A stretch of DNA of 14,620 bases from Microcaldota archaeon. Its GTDB lineage: Archaea > Micrarchaeota > Micrarchaeia > Anstonellales > Anstonellaceae. A program made the translations under genes and the position numbers. Under the pieces are notes generated by a model. It was not told the origin of the DNA and searched no databases. It was given only the letters and a program-made list of their open reading frames with translations. Location of the stretch: NCBI GenBank assembly GCA_021813025.1, contig JAKAME010000036.1:1-14620 (forward strand). Direction: 5' to 3'. This document shows positions 1 to 6,652 of the stretch, piece by piece. Position 1 is the stretch's first letter, and every line of letters starts with the position of its first letter.

Positions 1-204
1 ATCCTACACGCGTCGCTGAGGGACGGCACGGGCGGCGCGGTCAAGAGCGCCAAAATATCGGAGATGGACATAGCGTTCGGCATGAAGGCCATTGTGGTGC
101 TGTTCATCATGCCCGACGGCGGCGGCATCGAGGCCATTGAGCAGAAGATAAGCTCGCTGCCCAACGTGTCATCCTGTGAAATCGAGGGAATGGACAGGAT
201 GTAA
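1..204 (+). CDS. ef1b: Archaeal translation elongation factor EF-1 beta (aEF-1B), C-terminal part
   Basis: Only the last 67 codons are in the window; the frame is open from base 1 and stops with TAA at 202-204. The visible part contains IAFGMKAIVVLFIMPD, then GGGIEAIEQKISSLPNVSSCEI. This corresponds to the IAFGLKAL...VVPD / EGGTE..EEALSKIEGVxSVEV pattern of the small archaeal EF-1 beta. Known role: the guanine nucleotide exchange factor that reloads aEF-1 alpha with GTP in the cytoplasm during translation elongation. Archaeal family members are about 90 residues, so roughly the last two thirds is seen. The stop lies 7 nt from the stop of the convergent membrane-protein gene. The assignment rests on the ferredoxin-like-fold C-terminal motif and is fairly sure despite truncation. 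Confidence 0.85.
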   Translation: MLHASLRDGTGGAVKSAKISEMDIAFGMKAIVVLFIMPDGGGIEAIEQKISSLPNVSSCEIEGMDRM

Positions 205-211
205 AGAATAA

Positions 212-883
212 TTATCTGGCTCTTTTCTTTGAACGCCGCCTCTTGGCTGGCTTTTTCTTTTTCTGAGCGTAAGCAAGGTAGGAATACGCAACAGCCAGCA
301 GGCTGGGGACAATTGCGGCAAGCAGCAGGAGCCAGATGCTCCATGCAGGAATGAGCAGGCCCAGGAGGCAGACCGGCACGCTCCAGTGGTAGAGGCTGGC
401 GGCGAGGCGGTGGGTGGCATGCCAGTTGGAATCATCCTCCAGCGCCCACGGCGTGCGGATGCCTATGAAATAGTTGGGGAGGCTGGCCGCAAGCAGGCGG
501 CTTATGGAGAAGAGCAGGAGGCCAAAGCCGACGGTGAGCACGAGCGTGGGCGGGATGTGCAGGCCCGCGCCCCATGCCAGCATGTCGAGGTGCACCATGG
601 CCAGCAGAAAGAGCAGGGCAAGCAGGAACTGCTCATAGGCAATTATGAACTTGGGGATGTTGTGCCGCGGGTCGATGCGGGGCAGCCACTCAAGGAAGAT
701 GGCAAGGGCAAGCATGAGCGCTGGCATGAACAGCACTGCGGGCAGGCGGTCCATCCATCCGTCAGGCTGGCCTGAGAGGCCCCAATGCACCGCCATGCGC
801 TCCGGCAGGACGGGCAGCATGGCCCATGAGGCGAAAAGGCTTGCCGCGAGCATTACCGTAACCAGAATCCAGAACGGGCGCAT
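212..883 (-). CDS. DUF1648/SdpI-family multispanning membrane protein
   Basis: A 223-residue integral membrane protein with about six predicted hydrophobic helices (roughly residues 4-24, 48-66, 82-101, 113-133, 165-186 and 187-205). After helix 1 comes LPERMAVHWGLSGQPDGW, the typical DUF1648 signature (P..VP.HW...G.PD.W). After helix 4 comes NYFIGIRTPWAL..D..W..TH, typical of the SdpI immunity-protein family. The C-terminus is a very basic tail (residues 207-223, nearly all Lys/Arg) expected on the cytoplasmic side. Bacillus SdpI confers immunity to the SdpC toxin; in archaea the role of homologues is unknown and no toxin or SdpR-like regulator is visible here. I chose the ATG at 883, preceded by GGTGG about 7 nt upstream; an in-frame start at 955 would add 24 non-hydrophobic residues and reach into the tRNA promoter. 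Transcribed toward EF-1 beta and divergent from the tRNA. Confidence 0.82.
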   Translation of the reverse strand: MRPFWILVTVMLAASLFASWAMLPVLPERMAVHWGLSGQPDGWMDRLPAVLFMPALMLALAIFLEWLPRIDPRHNIPKFIIAYEQFLLALLFLLAMVHLDMLAWGAGLHIPPTLVLTVGFGLLLFSISRLLAASLPNYFIGIRTPWALEDDSNWHATHRLAASLYHWSVPVCLLGLLIPAWSIWLLLLAAIVPSLLAVAYSYLAYAQKKKKPAKRRRSKKRAR

Positions 884-932
884 TGGAGAACCACCGACGG
901 CCGGAAGACCTGGCCGCACCGCCAATGGGCAG

Positions 933-958
933 GCAATTAGGCTTTTTAATTGCAAGCC
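933..958. promoter_or_regulatory. TATA-box region of the tRNA gene with overlapping inverted repeats, possibly bidirectional
   Basis: TTTTTAAT at 943-950 is centred about 28 nt ahead of the first tRNA base (975), the usual archaeal TATA distance. The box lies inside two overlapping inverted repeats: GCAATTA (933-939) with TAATTGC (947-953), and GGCTT (940-944) with AAGCC (954-958). The minus strand reads CAATTAAAAAGCC here, so the same site might also drive the divergent membrane-protein gene that starts at 883. Position is direct evidence; bidirectionality is inference. Confidence 0.55.
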
Positions 959-974
959 CGCACAAGAAAAGCAA

Positions 975-1048
975 GCGATTGTAGTCTAACCTGGTTAGGA
1001 CACGAGATTGCCAATCTCGAGATCCGGGTTCAAATCCCGGCGATCGCA
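975..1048 (+). tRNA. trnG-GCC: tRNA-Gly (anticodon GCC)
   Basis: All cloverleaf elements can be folded by eye. The acceptor stem pairs GCGATTG (975-981) with CGATCGC (1041-1047) with one T-G wobble; the discriminator base is A1048. The D arm is GTCT/GGAC, the anticodon stem CGAGA/TCTCG encloses TTGCCAA with anticodon GCC, and the T arm CCGGG/CCCGG encloses TTCAAAT. The bases after the discriminator are CTC, so CCA is not encoded and must be added by CCA nucleotidyltransferase, as in many archaea. There is no intron in the anticodon loop. It decodes GGC/GGU glycine codons. Confidence 0.95.
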
Positions 1049-1135
1049 CTCCCATATGAGCGCACATGAATTCGAGCGTGCGCACGCTTGTTTTTCCCTC
1101 AGCCGTCTTTGGCTCCGGCGCCTATAGACTGGACA

Positions 1136-1144
1136 TTTATTAAT
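1136..1144 (+). promoter_or_regulatory. TATA-like box for a probable leaderless transcript
   Basis: TTTATTAAT is centred about 26 nt before the ATG at 1166. In archaea transcription starts about 25-27 nt after the TATA box, so the mRNA would begin at or next to the start codon. This supports the ATG at 1166 over the upstream TTG at 1088, which lies ahead of the box. A possible GAGG (1161-1164) is only one base from the ATG, too close for a normal ribosome binding site, which also favours a leaderless message. Confidence 0.55.
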
Positions 1145-1165
1145 TTCTCGGACGAAATAAGAGGC

Positions 1166-2260
1166 ATGCCTGCCGAAGCGCACATTCCGGTTTCCGAATC
1201 AAACGCGATTAAGGGCATCCTTTCCAAATACGGGGCAGGTAGTCTGTACAATCCCCTGCGGAAAATACCGCATATCTCGGAAGTGCTGTCCGGCCCGTTC
1301 GGGCGGACCATGCTGGCCTGCGTCGGCACGCGCCTGCTGGAGAAGAACGAACCCGCGTGCAAAACAACCGATGACGCCGTGGAAGCGTTTTCCACGCTGG
1401 TGAAGATTCACCTCGATTTCAAGTCCGAGCTGCAAAGGGCGCTCTATGACCGCTCCAACCCCAATGCCGGGGGTCTTGTGGATATTTGCGTCGGAGCTGC
1501 TTCGGTTGCCATGGAAAAAAACGGAGTGCATTACGACCATTGTGTGGATCCGGTTGCCGGGCTTTCGGCAAAAAACAAATACCTGGATTGCGACCTCATC
1601 ACCTATTGGTTCATACAAGAGGCGCACGAGTTTCTGGGGAAACAAGGCTATGCGCTGAAAGCCGGGATAGTTTACTCCAGCGCATACGAACCGCCCGCCA
1701 GCGCCAAAGTGCACGGAAATCGTGGCCTGCCAAACCATGTCCAGCCGTTGGCATTGAAAAAAGGGGAAAAACCGATATGGGTGGAGCCGAACGAGATAAC
1801 TCTCGCCATACTCCCGAACGGGGCAATTGGGATGGCCGAACAGATGGTCAAAATGACCGCCGGCAATGTCCGGAAGCTGGAAAAAGATGTTCAAACCCTC
1901 AAGGAGCAACTCAAATTTTATGGCAGCTTCAACAATGCGGCCAGCGAACTCATGTCCTTTGATGGCCGCCGCGGGGCCAGAATGGACGGCGCTTCATTAA
2001 GGGATATGAAAAAAGCGGTTGAAGGGAAATTAGGCGAGGCTGAAGACAGGCTGAGACATGAAAAAGAGCTCTTGCGGTTAGATGAATCTAACCTGAAGAC
2101 GGTTAAAGAGTTATCCCTGTTTAGCCACACAAAACCTTCCGGAATCGAGATAAAAACAATCGATGTGATGCAAACGAAAACCGGCCAGGAAGAGGTATAC
2201 TTTCTTAAGGCAGAATTGCATAAACTCATCGACGAGCAGGAACAGCTTGAGCGCAAGTAG
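1166..2260 (+). CDS. Uncharacterised protein with possible transglutaminase-like Cys/His core and coiled-coil tail
   Basis: A 364-residue soluble protein with no signal peptide or membrane helix. I do not recognise a named family. In the middle, Cys142 in YLDCDLITYWF starts a predicted helix followed by GYALKAGIVYS. His191 follows in LPNHVQPLAL, and PIWVEPNE (residues 204-211) comes next. This order (Cys at a helix N-terminus, then His on a strand, then an acidic/Asn residue in W-x-E/D-P) resembles the transglutaminase-like cysteine-peptidase fold, including SirB1-like relatives; this is inference without alignment. From about residue 225 to the end the protein is highly charged and helical, with two heptad-like stretches (about 228-252 and 290-325), probably coiled coils. 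The start was chosen from the TATA position. It stands alone between the tRNA and the aldolase; base composition is slightly AT-richer than the metabolic genes. Confidence 0.7.
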   Translation: MPAEAHIPVSESNAIKGILSKYGAGSLYNPLRKIPHISEVLSGPFGRTMLACVGTRLLEKNEPACKTTDDAVEAFSTLVKIHLDFKSELQRALYDRSNPNAGGLVDICVGAASVAMEKNGVHYDHCVDPVAGLSAKNKYLDCDLITYWFIQEAHEFLGKQGYALKAGIVYSSAYEPPASAKVHGNRGLPNHVQPLALKKGEKPIWVEPNEITLAILPNGAIGMAEQMVKMTAGNVRKLEKDVQTLKEQLKFYGSFNNAASELMSFDGRRGARMDGASLRDMKKAVEGKLGEAEDRLRHEKELLRLDESNLKTVKELSLFSHTKPSGIEIKTIDVMQTKTGQEEVYFLKAELHKLIDEQEQLERK

Positions 2261-2322
2261 CGAATTCACGGAAAAACCGGCCTGCGGGCTATCTTCTCCG
2301 CGGCCGCGTGCGCGCGCCCTCC

Positions 2323-2355
2323 CTCTTTTTTAGTCTTCGCCCCCCAAGCCGAAGA
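2323..2355 (+). promoter_or_regulatory. T-rich element plus hairpin ahead of the aldolase gene
   Basis: CTCTTTTTTAG (about 2322-2332) lies about 50-60 nt before the aldolase ATG. It is followed by TCTTCG (2334-2339) and CGAAGA (2350-2355), which form a 6-bp stem with a C-rich loop. The T-run could be the aldolase TATA box, giving a leader of about 25 nt, or the poly-T terminator of the upstream gene, or both. The stretch 2290-2320 is an unusual run of alternating G and C. Confidence 0.35.
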
Positions 2356-2370
2356 TTAGCGCAACCAATG

Positions 2371-2376
2371 AGGTGG
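2371..2376 (+). promoter_or_regulatory. Ribosome binding site deciding the aldolase start
   Basis: AGGTGG lies 5 nt ahead of the ATG at 2382 and overlaps the alternative in-frame GTG at 2373. That makes ATG 2382 the better start. Confidence 0.6.
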
Positions 2377-2381
2377 AATTC

Positions 2382-3149
2382 ATGAGCGCCGAACACAAGA
2401 AGCGGCTTTCGCGCATCATCCGCGACGGCAGGGTGATGCTGCTGGCCATGGACCAGGGGCTTGAGCATGGGCCACGGGACTTCAACGCCAAAAACATCAA
2501 CCCTGAATACGTGCTGGACATTGCATGCAAGGGGGGTTTCACAGGCCTTGCCATTCAGAAAGGCATTGCATACCACTACAAAGAGAATTATTCCGGCAAA
2601 GTGCCGCTTATTCTGAAATTGAACGGCCGCACAAACATTGTTCCGAAAGAGAGCATCTATTCCTCCCAAGTGGCTACAGTGAAAGAGGCCGTGAAGCTGG
2701 ATGCTGACGCAATCGGCTACACGCTATACGTTGGCTCGCCGCACGAGGCGCAGATGTTCCACGACTTCGGCATGATTAGGGCGGAGTGCGAGGAATACGG
2801 CATGCCCTCAATTGTGTGGGCCTACCCGCGCGGACAATATGTGAAAGACGAGAAGGACCCGGCAGTGGTTGCCTATGCGGCCCGATGCGCGCTTGAATTG
2901 GGGGCAGACATCGTGAAAGTGAATTACACAGGCTCGACCGAAAGCTTCAAGCAGGTGGTGGCTGCAGCGCAGAGATGCAAAGTCATTTCTGCCGGAGGCA
3001 GCAAGCAGACTGATGCCGAATTTATCGCCAAGGCAAAGGAAGTGATGGATGCGGGCGCAATCGGATTTGCCGTTGGAAGGAACGTGTGGCAGAACGAGCA
3101 TCCGCTGGAGATGGCCGCGAAGCTGAAGAAAGTGGTGTTTGGAAGATAG
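2382..3149 (+). CDS. fba: Archaeal class I fructose-bisphosphate aldolase (DhnA/FbaB family)
   Basis: A 255-residue cytosolic TIM-barrel enzyme that reversibly condenses dihydroxyacetone phosphate and glyceraldehyde-3-phosphate to fructose-1,6-bisphosphate, using a Schiff-base lysine. Visible signatures in order: LLAMDQGLEHGP (Asp24), VWAYPRG (Trp146, Tyr148), ADIVKVNYTG with the likely Schiff-base Lys179, phosphate-binding SAGGSK (203-208) and VGRNVWQ (231-237). Asp24, Trp146, Tyr148 and Lys179 correspond to active-site residues described for the Thermoproteus tenax enzyme (from memory: Asp24, Trp144, Tyr146, Lys177). Length is normal for the family. The next gene begins 12 nt downstream and a class I fructose-bisphosphatase follows it, so the cluster probably serves gluconeogenesis. 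A 2-amino-3,7-dideoxy-heptulosonate synthase (AroA') is the closest alternative family, but the motifs fit the aldolase well. Confidence 0.9.
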   Translation: MSAEHKKRLSRIIRDGRVMLLAMDQGLEHGPRDFNAKNINPEYVLDIACKGGFTGLAIQKGIAYHYKENYSGKVPLILKLNGRTNIVPKESIYSSQVATVKEAVKLDADAIGYTLYVGSPHEAQMFHDFGMIRAECEEYGMPSIVWAYPRGQYVKDEKDPAVVAYAARCALELGADIVKVNYTGSTESFKQVVAAAQRCKVISAGGSKQTDAEFIAKAKEVMDAGAIGFAVGRNVWQNEHPLEMAAKLKKVVFGR

Positions 3150-3161
3150 AGAGGCTGGCGC

Positions 3162-5657
3162 ATGAGCCCCATCCAATACGGCGAGAAGTCCCTTCAAGCA
3201 AACAAAACGCTGGCCGTCAACGCGGCGCTGGATTCCTTATTGGAGGTTCTGCGGGACCCGAAGGGCATTTACACCGATGAACAAAAGCTTCAGGCCATAA
3301 CAGATATCAGAAGCTTTTATTCCACAGCAAACCCGACTAAGGATGACATCAACCAGATTTTGTCTGTGTTCTCCAATCTCCTTTTATCGAGCCCAAAAGT
3401 AGGGGATGCAGTTAAGTCCAGCACGTGTGGCATGCTGCGACTGATGTTCAAGTGGGGCCAATCTGACCAATGGCGCATCGACGAAACCCAAGAATCCGCG
3501 ATTTTGGGTACATTTGCCAGCCTCATCAGCGATTCGGGCGGCAGCGAATCGCTTAGGCGAAGCGCAGCGAACGAATTCGTCGTGATACTGGCGCAAATTC
3601 CCCATCCGCTTTCGGAACAGCAAATCGAGTCCTTCCTCCCCCGTCTTTTGGCAATCCCTGAGGATTTGGCTCAGGCCCCGGAGGTGGTTGGAGACACCAT
3701 TTACCTGCTCAACGAGCTTTGCGAAACGAGCATGAACTCAGGCAATGAGATTCGCCATAACCTGAGTGAAAACCAGGCGCGGCAAATCTTCCGCGCATCC
3801 TGTTACGGGGCTTTGAACTTCACGGATAGCACTAGAATCTGCAGCTCCGCTTCTTCCATCATTTCCGCTTTTTTCAGGCGTTCTGACATCTCTTACCAGG
3901 CTCAAGATACCAAAGAAGCGCTTGATGCGCTCTCGAAAGTCATCTGGCAGCACCCAAGCAACTCAATGCCTCTTAACAGCATAGTCGGCATTTACGATGG
4001 AACGGCCATCATCGACAGTCAGGATGCCACGCAGGTGCTGGATATTCTGGGCCAGTACAACGGGGAATTCTATTCTCTTGGCGAAACCCTGCTGTCTATT
4101 TTGAACTCAAAAAGGAGTTACGCGCTCCAAGCTGACAATTTTCAAGCAATCATAAGGATTGTTGAATCGGCCATACCTCGCCTCGGCAACGACTCGGCCG
4201 GTCTTTTGAATCTGCTTGTCCCTCTCAGCGAACCCCGCCTCCTGTCTGCGGGGGACGCGGTGCGCCTTCTCACCGCGCTGGACGCCGCAAGAGAAAGCGC
4301 CGGCGCCAGCCAATTGCAGGAGAATCTGGACTGCGCCGCCCTCGTGCTCCTAGCTCTGGAGCCATGGCGCATGGATGACCCAAAATACAGCTCCCGGTTC
4401 GGACTGGATGCCGCCACATTTGGCAGGATGGTGGCGAAAGCGTCGGACTGGCCCAGCCATGTCAGGCGGGATGACGAGCCGCCATATTACGGCAACCGGA
4501 ACACGTCGCATTATGCAGACGACCTCTTGGCCATTGTCAGGATGGAGAGGGACCATCCGGGCGAGAAGCGGGCCAAAATCTTGTATGATGGTGCCGGCTG
4601 GACGTATTTCTCCACCCACACCCCAAAGTACTATGACTACCTATTCCGATTCCTCGACGGGCGGTTAGATATATCCAACAAAACGCTTTTCATCAACTTC
4701 CAGACCACGAGGGGAAGCTCCGGCAACTTCACGTGCAGTTTCGACGGAATTAGCACGCTTGGTGGCCCGAGCAGCGAGGCTTTCGGCAAATATGGGGGCA
4801 CACCTGAGAAGGACTACTCGGACGGCCAAATCTTCTTCCTCTCCATCCAGCCCGGCAGCACCGATGAGCTGGATCGCATCAGAAAATGGCTGGGCGAGAA
4901 CGTGATGGACGGGGATAGGCCGTTCCTCTCCACCCGCAAGTTCCCCATGTTCATGTTCAGCATGCATGGCTCGGCGACCTCCATGCTCTTGGAGGCGAAA
5001 AAAGGAGATGAGCCACAAGGTGATGTGAATTATGAGAAGTACTTTGTCCTGCGAGACAATCCAGAGCATCTCAAAATCATTGGCCAGGACTGGGTTGAGC
5101 CACCTTCCGTCAATCTGCCGCATGGCTATAGCATCGGGGTGAACAATTCCTGCTCTACTGGAGTGGGCGAGGATGCCTCCCTTGCCCAGGCCATGGCCGA
5201 TAACCTGCCTTCCGTCGTGGTGGCAGCCAGCGACGTGGCGCAGCCTCTCGGGCATCTTCCTTTCAAAAAGACACCTCAGGGCTGGACGCTGGAGCTTCTG
5301 GAAACAGCGGCGAATTATCCGGGGTTGGCCAACCCTAAAGTGTTCTACCCGCGAACAACAGGGCTTGCAGGAGGAGAGGTGCAGACGTCATCCGGCCTTT
5401 CCCCCAATTATCCCAACCCATTCGGCGAATACACCCAAATTCCGTTCCGCATCCACAAGGCCGGCAACGTCTCAATCGAGATTTACGACCGTCTGGGCCA
5501 GAGAGTGGCAACGCCACTTGAAAACAGCCATCGGACGGCCGGGGAGGATATGATAGTATTCGAGCCGGGCGCATTGGCGAACGGCACCTACTTCGTCCGC
5601 ATGAAATTAGACGGGCAATACGCCTCGCAAACCCTGATGATTGAGAAAATCAGGTAG
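3162..5657 (+). CDS. 831-residue multidomain protein: helical repeats, possible clan CD (gingipain/caspase-like) peptidase domain, T9SS-type C-terminal sorting tail
   Basis: ATG 3162 is preceded by GAGG (3151-3154) and lies 12 nt after the aldolase stop, so the two genes are probably cotranscribed. There is no signal peptide or membrane helix. Residues 1 to about 400 are helix-rich and HEAT/ARM-like. Residues about 440-700 look alpha/beta: FMFSMHGSATSM with His602 after a hydrophobic strand, then SIGVNNSCSTG with Cys664, then VVVAASD. This is the strand-HG...strand-C order of clan CD peptidases, and HGSATSM resembles HGSETAW of RgpB gingipain (recalled). Residues about 745-831 match the type A Por secretion tail: LSPNYPNPF, then QIPFRIHKAGNVSIEIYD, GQRV, and LANGTYFVRM. 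In Bacteroidetes this tail directs Sec-exported proteins to T9SS; the absence of an N-terminal signal argues against that use here. Peptidase activity is inferred; the tail is recognised with high confidence. Confidence 0.75.
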   Translation: MSPIQYGEKSLQANKTLAVNAALDSLLEVLRDPKGIYTDEQKLQAITDIRSFYSTANPTKDDINQILSVFSNLLLSSPKVGDAVKSSTCGMLRLMFKWGQSDQWRIDETQESAILGTFASLISDSGGSESLRRSAANEFVVILAQIPHPLSEQQIESFLPRLLAIPEDLAQAPEVVGDTIYLLNELCETSMNSGNEIRHNLSENQARQIFRASCYGALNFTDSTRICSSASSIISAFFRRSDISYQAQDTKEALDALSKVIWQHPSNSMPLNSIVGIYDGTAIIDSQDATQVLDILGQYNGEFYSLGETLLSILNSKRSYALQADNFQAIIRIVESAIPRLGNDSAGLLNLLVPLSEPRLLSAGDAVRLLTALDAARESAGASQLQENLDCAALVLLALEPWRMDDPKYSSRFGLDAATFGRMVAKASDWPSHVRRDDEPPYYGNRNTSHYADDLLAIVRMERDHPGEKRAKILYDGAGWTYFSTHTPKYYDYLFRFLDGRLDISNKTLFINFQTTRGSSGNFTCSFDGISTLGGPSSEAFGKYGGTPEKDYSDGQIFFLSIQPGSTDELDRIRKWLGENVMDGDRPFLSTRKFPMFMFSMHGSATSMLLEAKKGDEPQGDVNYEKYFVLRDNPEHLKIIGQDWVEPPSVNLPHGYSIGVNNSCSTGVGEDASLAQAMADNLPSVVVAASDVAQPLGHLPFKKTPQGWTLELLETAANYPGLANPKVFYPRTTGLAGGEVQTSSGLSPNYPNPFGEYTQIPFRIHKAGNVSIEIYDRLGQRVATPLENSHRTAGEDMIVFEPGALANGTYFVRMKLDGQYASQTLMIEKIR
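5394..5657 (+). other. Por-secretion-tail / FlgD-Ig-like domain segment
   Basis: This segment encodes residues 745-831 of the preceding gene. It carries the three diagnostic blocks of the T9SS type A C-terminal domain: NYPNPF at its start, VSIEIYDRLGQRV in the middle, and NGTYFVRM before a final short strand with a Lys. The fold is an Ig-like beta sandwich related to the FlgD Ig-like domain, so a non-secretory adhesive role is possible. Confidence 0.8.
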
Positions 5658-5717
5658 GCAAAGCGCCCAAACCGAGTGTTTCTTATTTCTTCATTTCCAT
5701 GACCAGACGTGGTAATT

Positions 5718-6641
5718 ATGGCGAACACGCCCACCCTGCACGAGCACCTCAAGGGCCTGCCGCACGACCTCGCCAACCTGATTGAGGAGTTCGGCTCAAT
5801 CTCCATGGACATGCAGCACCAGTTTCCCAAGTATTTGAGCGGCGTTGCAGGCGACAAAAACAAGTATGGGGAGGCGGTGGCCAAACTGGACCAGTGGGCC
5901 AACGGCCATCTGTGCGATGCCCTGATTAAGACAGGCCTTGTGCGCACCATCCATTCGGAGGAGCTGAAAGAGCCATTCTACCACAATGATACTGCCCCTT
6001 TTGTCGTAACGCTCGACCCGCTGGACGGCTCCTCCAACATCATCACCAACAATTCGTTCGGAATCATTATGGGTATTTACCGCGATGATTTGCCGCAGAC
6101 GGGAAGAAAGCTCACTGCTGCAGTCTACAAATTGTACGGCCCTGTAAACACACTCGTCTATTCTGCCGGGCTTGGAGTGCACGAATTCGTCAAGCACTAC
6201 CATGACGACGGCACGGCGGAATTCCTGCTGCTGAACGAGAACATCAAGCTGCCCAAGAAAGGCGAGGTGTTCGGCATCGGCGCAGACCCGCTCTCATGGA
6301 ATCCCAGATTCATGGCATTTGCCAAAAACCTGTTCCGCAAAGAGAAGCTCAAAGTGCGCTATTGCGGCGCGTTTGTGGGCGATTTCTCGCAGGTGCTGCA
6401 CAAGGGCGGCTTTTTCTCCTATCCGGCCACGCAAAAAAGCCCGGAAGGAAAGTTCCGCCTGTATTATGAGTGCATTCCTCTTGGCTATTTGTGCGAGGAG
6501 GCCGGCGGGGCGGCATGGGACGGCAGCAGGGAAGGCCGCTCTGTGCTTGACAGGATAGACAATGACGTGGATGCCAGAACGCCTCTTTATCTTGGAAACA
6601 AGGACTTGATTGAGAAACTGAAAAAAGCGATGAAGGCCTGA
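5718..6641 (+). CDS. fbp: Class I fructose-1,6-bisphosphatase
   Basis: A 307-residue cytosolic enzyme that hydrolyses fructose-1,6-bisphosphate to fructose-6-phosphate, the committed step of gluconeogenesis, using divalent metals. Motifs: NKYGEAVAKLDQWAN (48-62), HSEE (79-82), the metal-binding LDPLDGSSNI (99-108, Asp100 and Asp103), and RYCGAFVGDF (214-223). FRLYYECIPLGYLCEEAGG (246-264) follows, with metal-ligand Glu251, then ARTPLYLG near the end. Length is close to the usual 320-340. I chose ATG 5718, preceded by GTGGT 4-5 nt upstream, over the in-frame GTG at 5709. Most archaea use the bifunctional FBP aldolase/phosphatase; a class I enzyme is common in bacteria, eukaryotes and haloarchaea, so transfer is plausible here. 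The gap to the upstream gene is 60 nt, with a T-rich stretch near 5679-5688 that might be a weak promoter. Confidence 0.93.
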   Translation: MANTPTLHEHLKGLPHDLANLIEEFGSISMDMQHQFPKYLSGVAGDKNKYGEAVAKLDQWANGHLCDALIKTGLVRTIHSEELKEPFYHNDTAPFVVTLDPLDGSSNIITNNSFGIIMGIYRDDLPQTGRKLTAAVYKLYGPVNTLVYSAGLGVHEFVKHYHDDGTAEFLLLNENIKLPKKGEVFGIGADPLSWNPRFMAFAKNLFRKEKLKVRYCGAFVGDFSQVLHKGGFFSYPATQKSPEGKFRLYYECIPLGYLCEEAGGAAWDGSREGRSVLDRIDNDVDARTPLYLGNKDLIEKLKKAMKA

Positions 6642-6643
6642 GC

Positions 6644-6652
6644 TTATTTTTT
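6644..6652 (+). terminator. Poly-T terminator after the bisphosphatase gene
   Basis: TTATTTTTT begins two bases after the bisphosphatase stop, matching the T-tract termination signal of archaeal RNA polymerase. It overlaps the stop codon and last lysine codons of the convergent gene, so the two transcription units meet here with almost no spacer. Confidence 0.5.

Noticed and set aside
386..989. Plus-strand open frames opposite the DUF1648 gene
   Set aside because: Their translations show no domain and they run opposite a well-supported membrane protein with family motifs; they are shadows of a GC-rich gene.
1088..1165. TTG start extending the 364-residue protein by 26 residues
   Set aside because: It would begin upstream of the TATA-like box at 1136-1144. 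The ATG at 1166 sits at the expected transcription start distance.
975..1165. tRNA-Gly as an integration site of a mobile element
   Set aside because: The downstream flank carries no integrase, and I found no copy of the tRNA 3' end elsewhere in the window.
3162..3300. Signal peptide at the N-terminus of the 831-residue protein, as expected for T9SS cargo
   Set aside because: The first 40 residues are polar and charged with no hydrophobic core. The ribosome binding site and 12-nt spacing after the aldolase fix this start, so a longer secreted form is unlikely.
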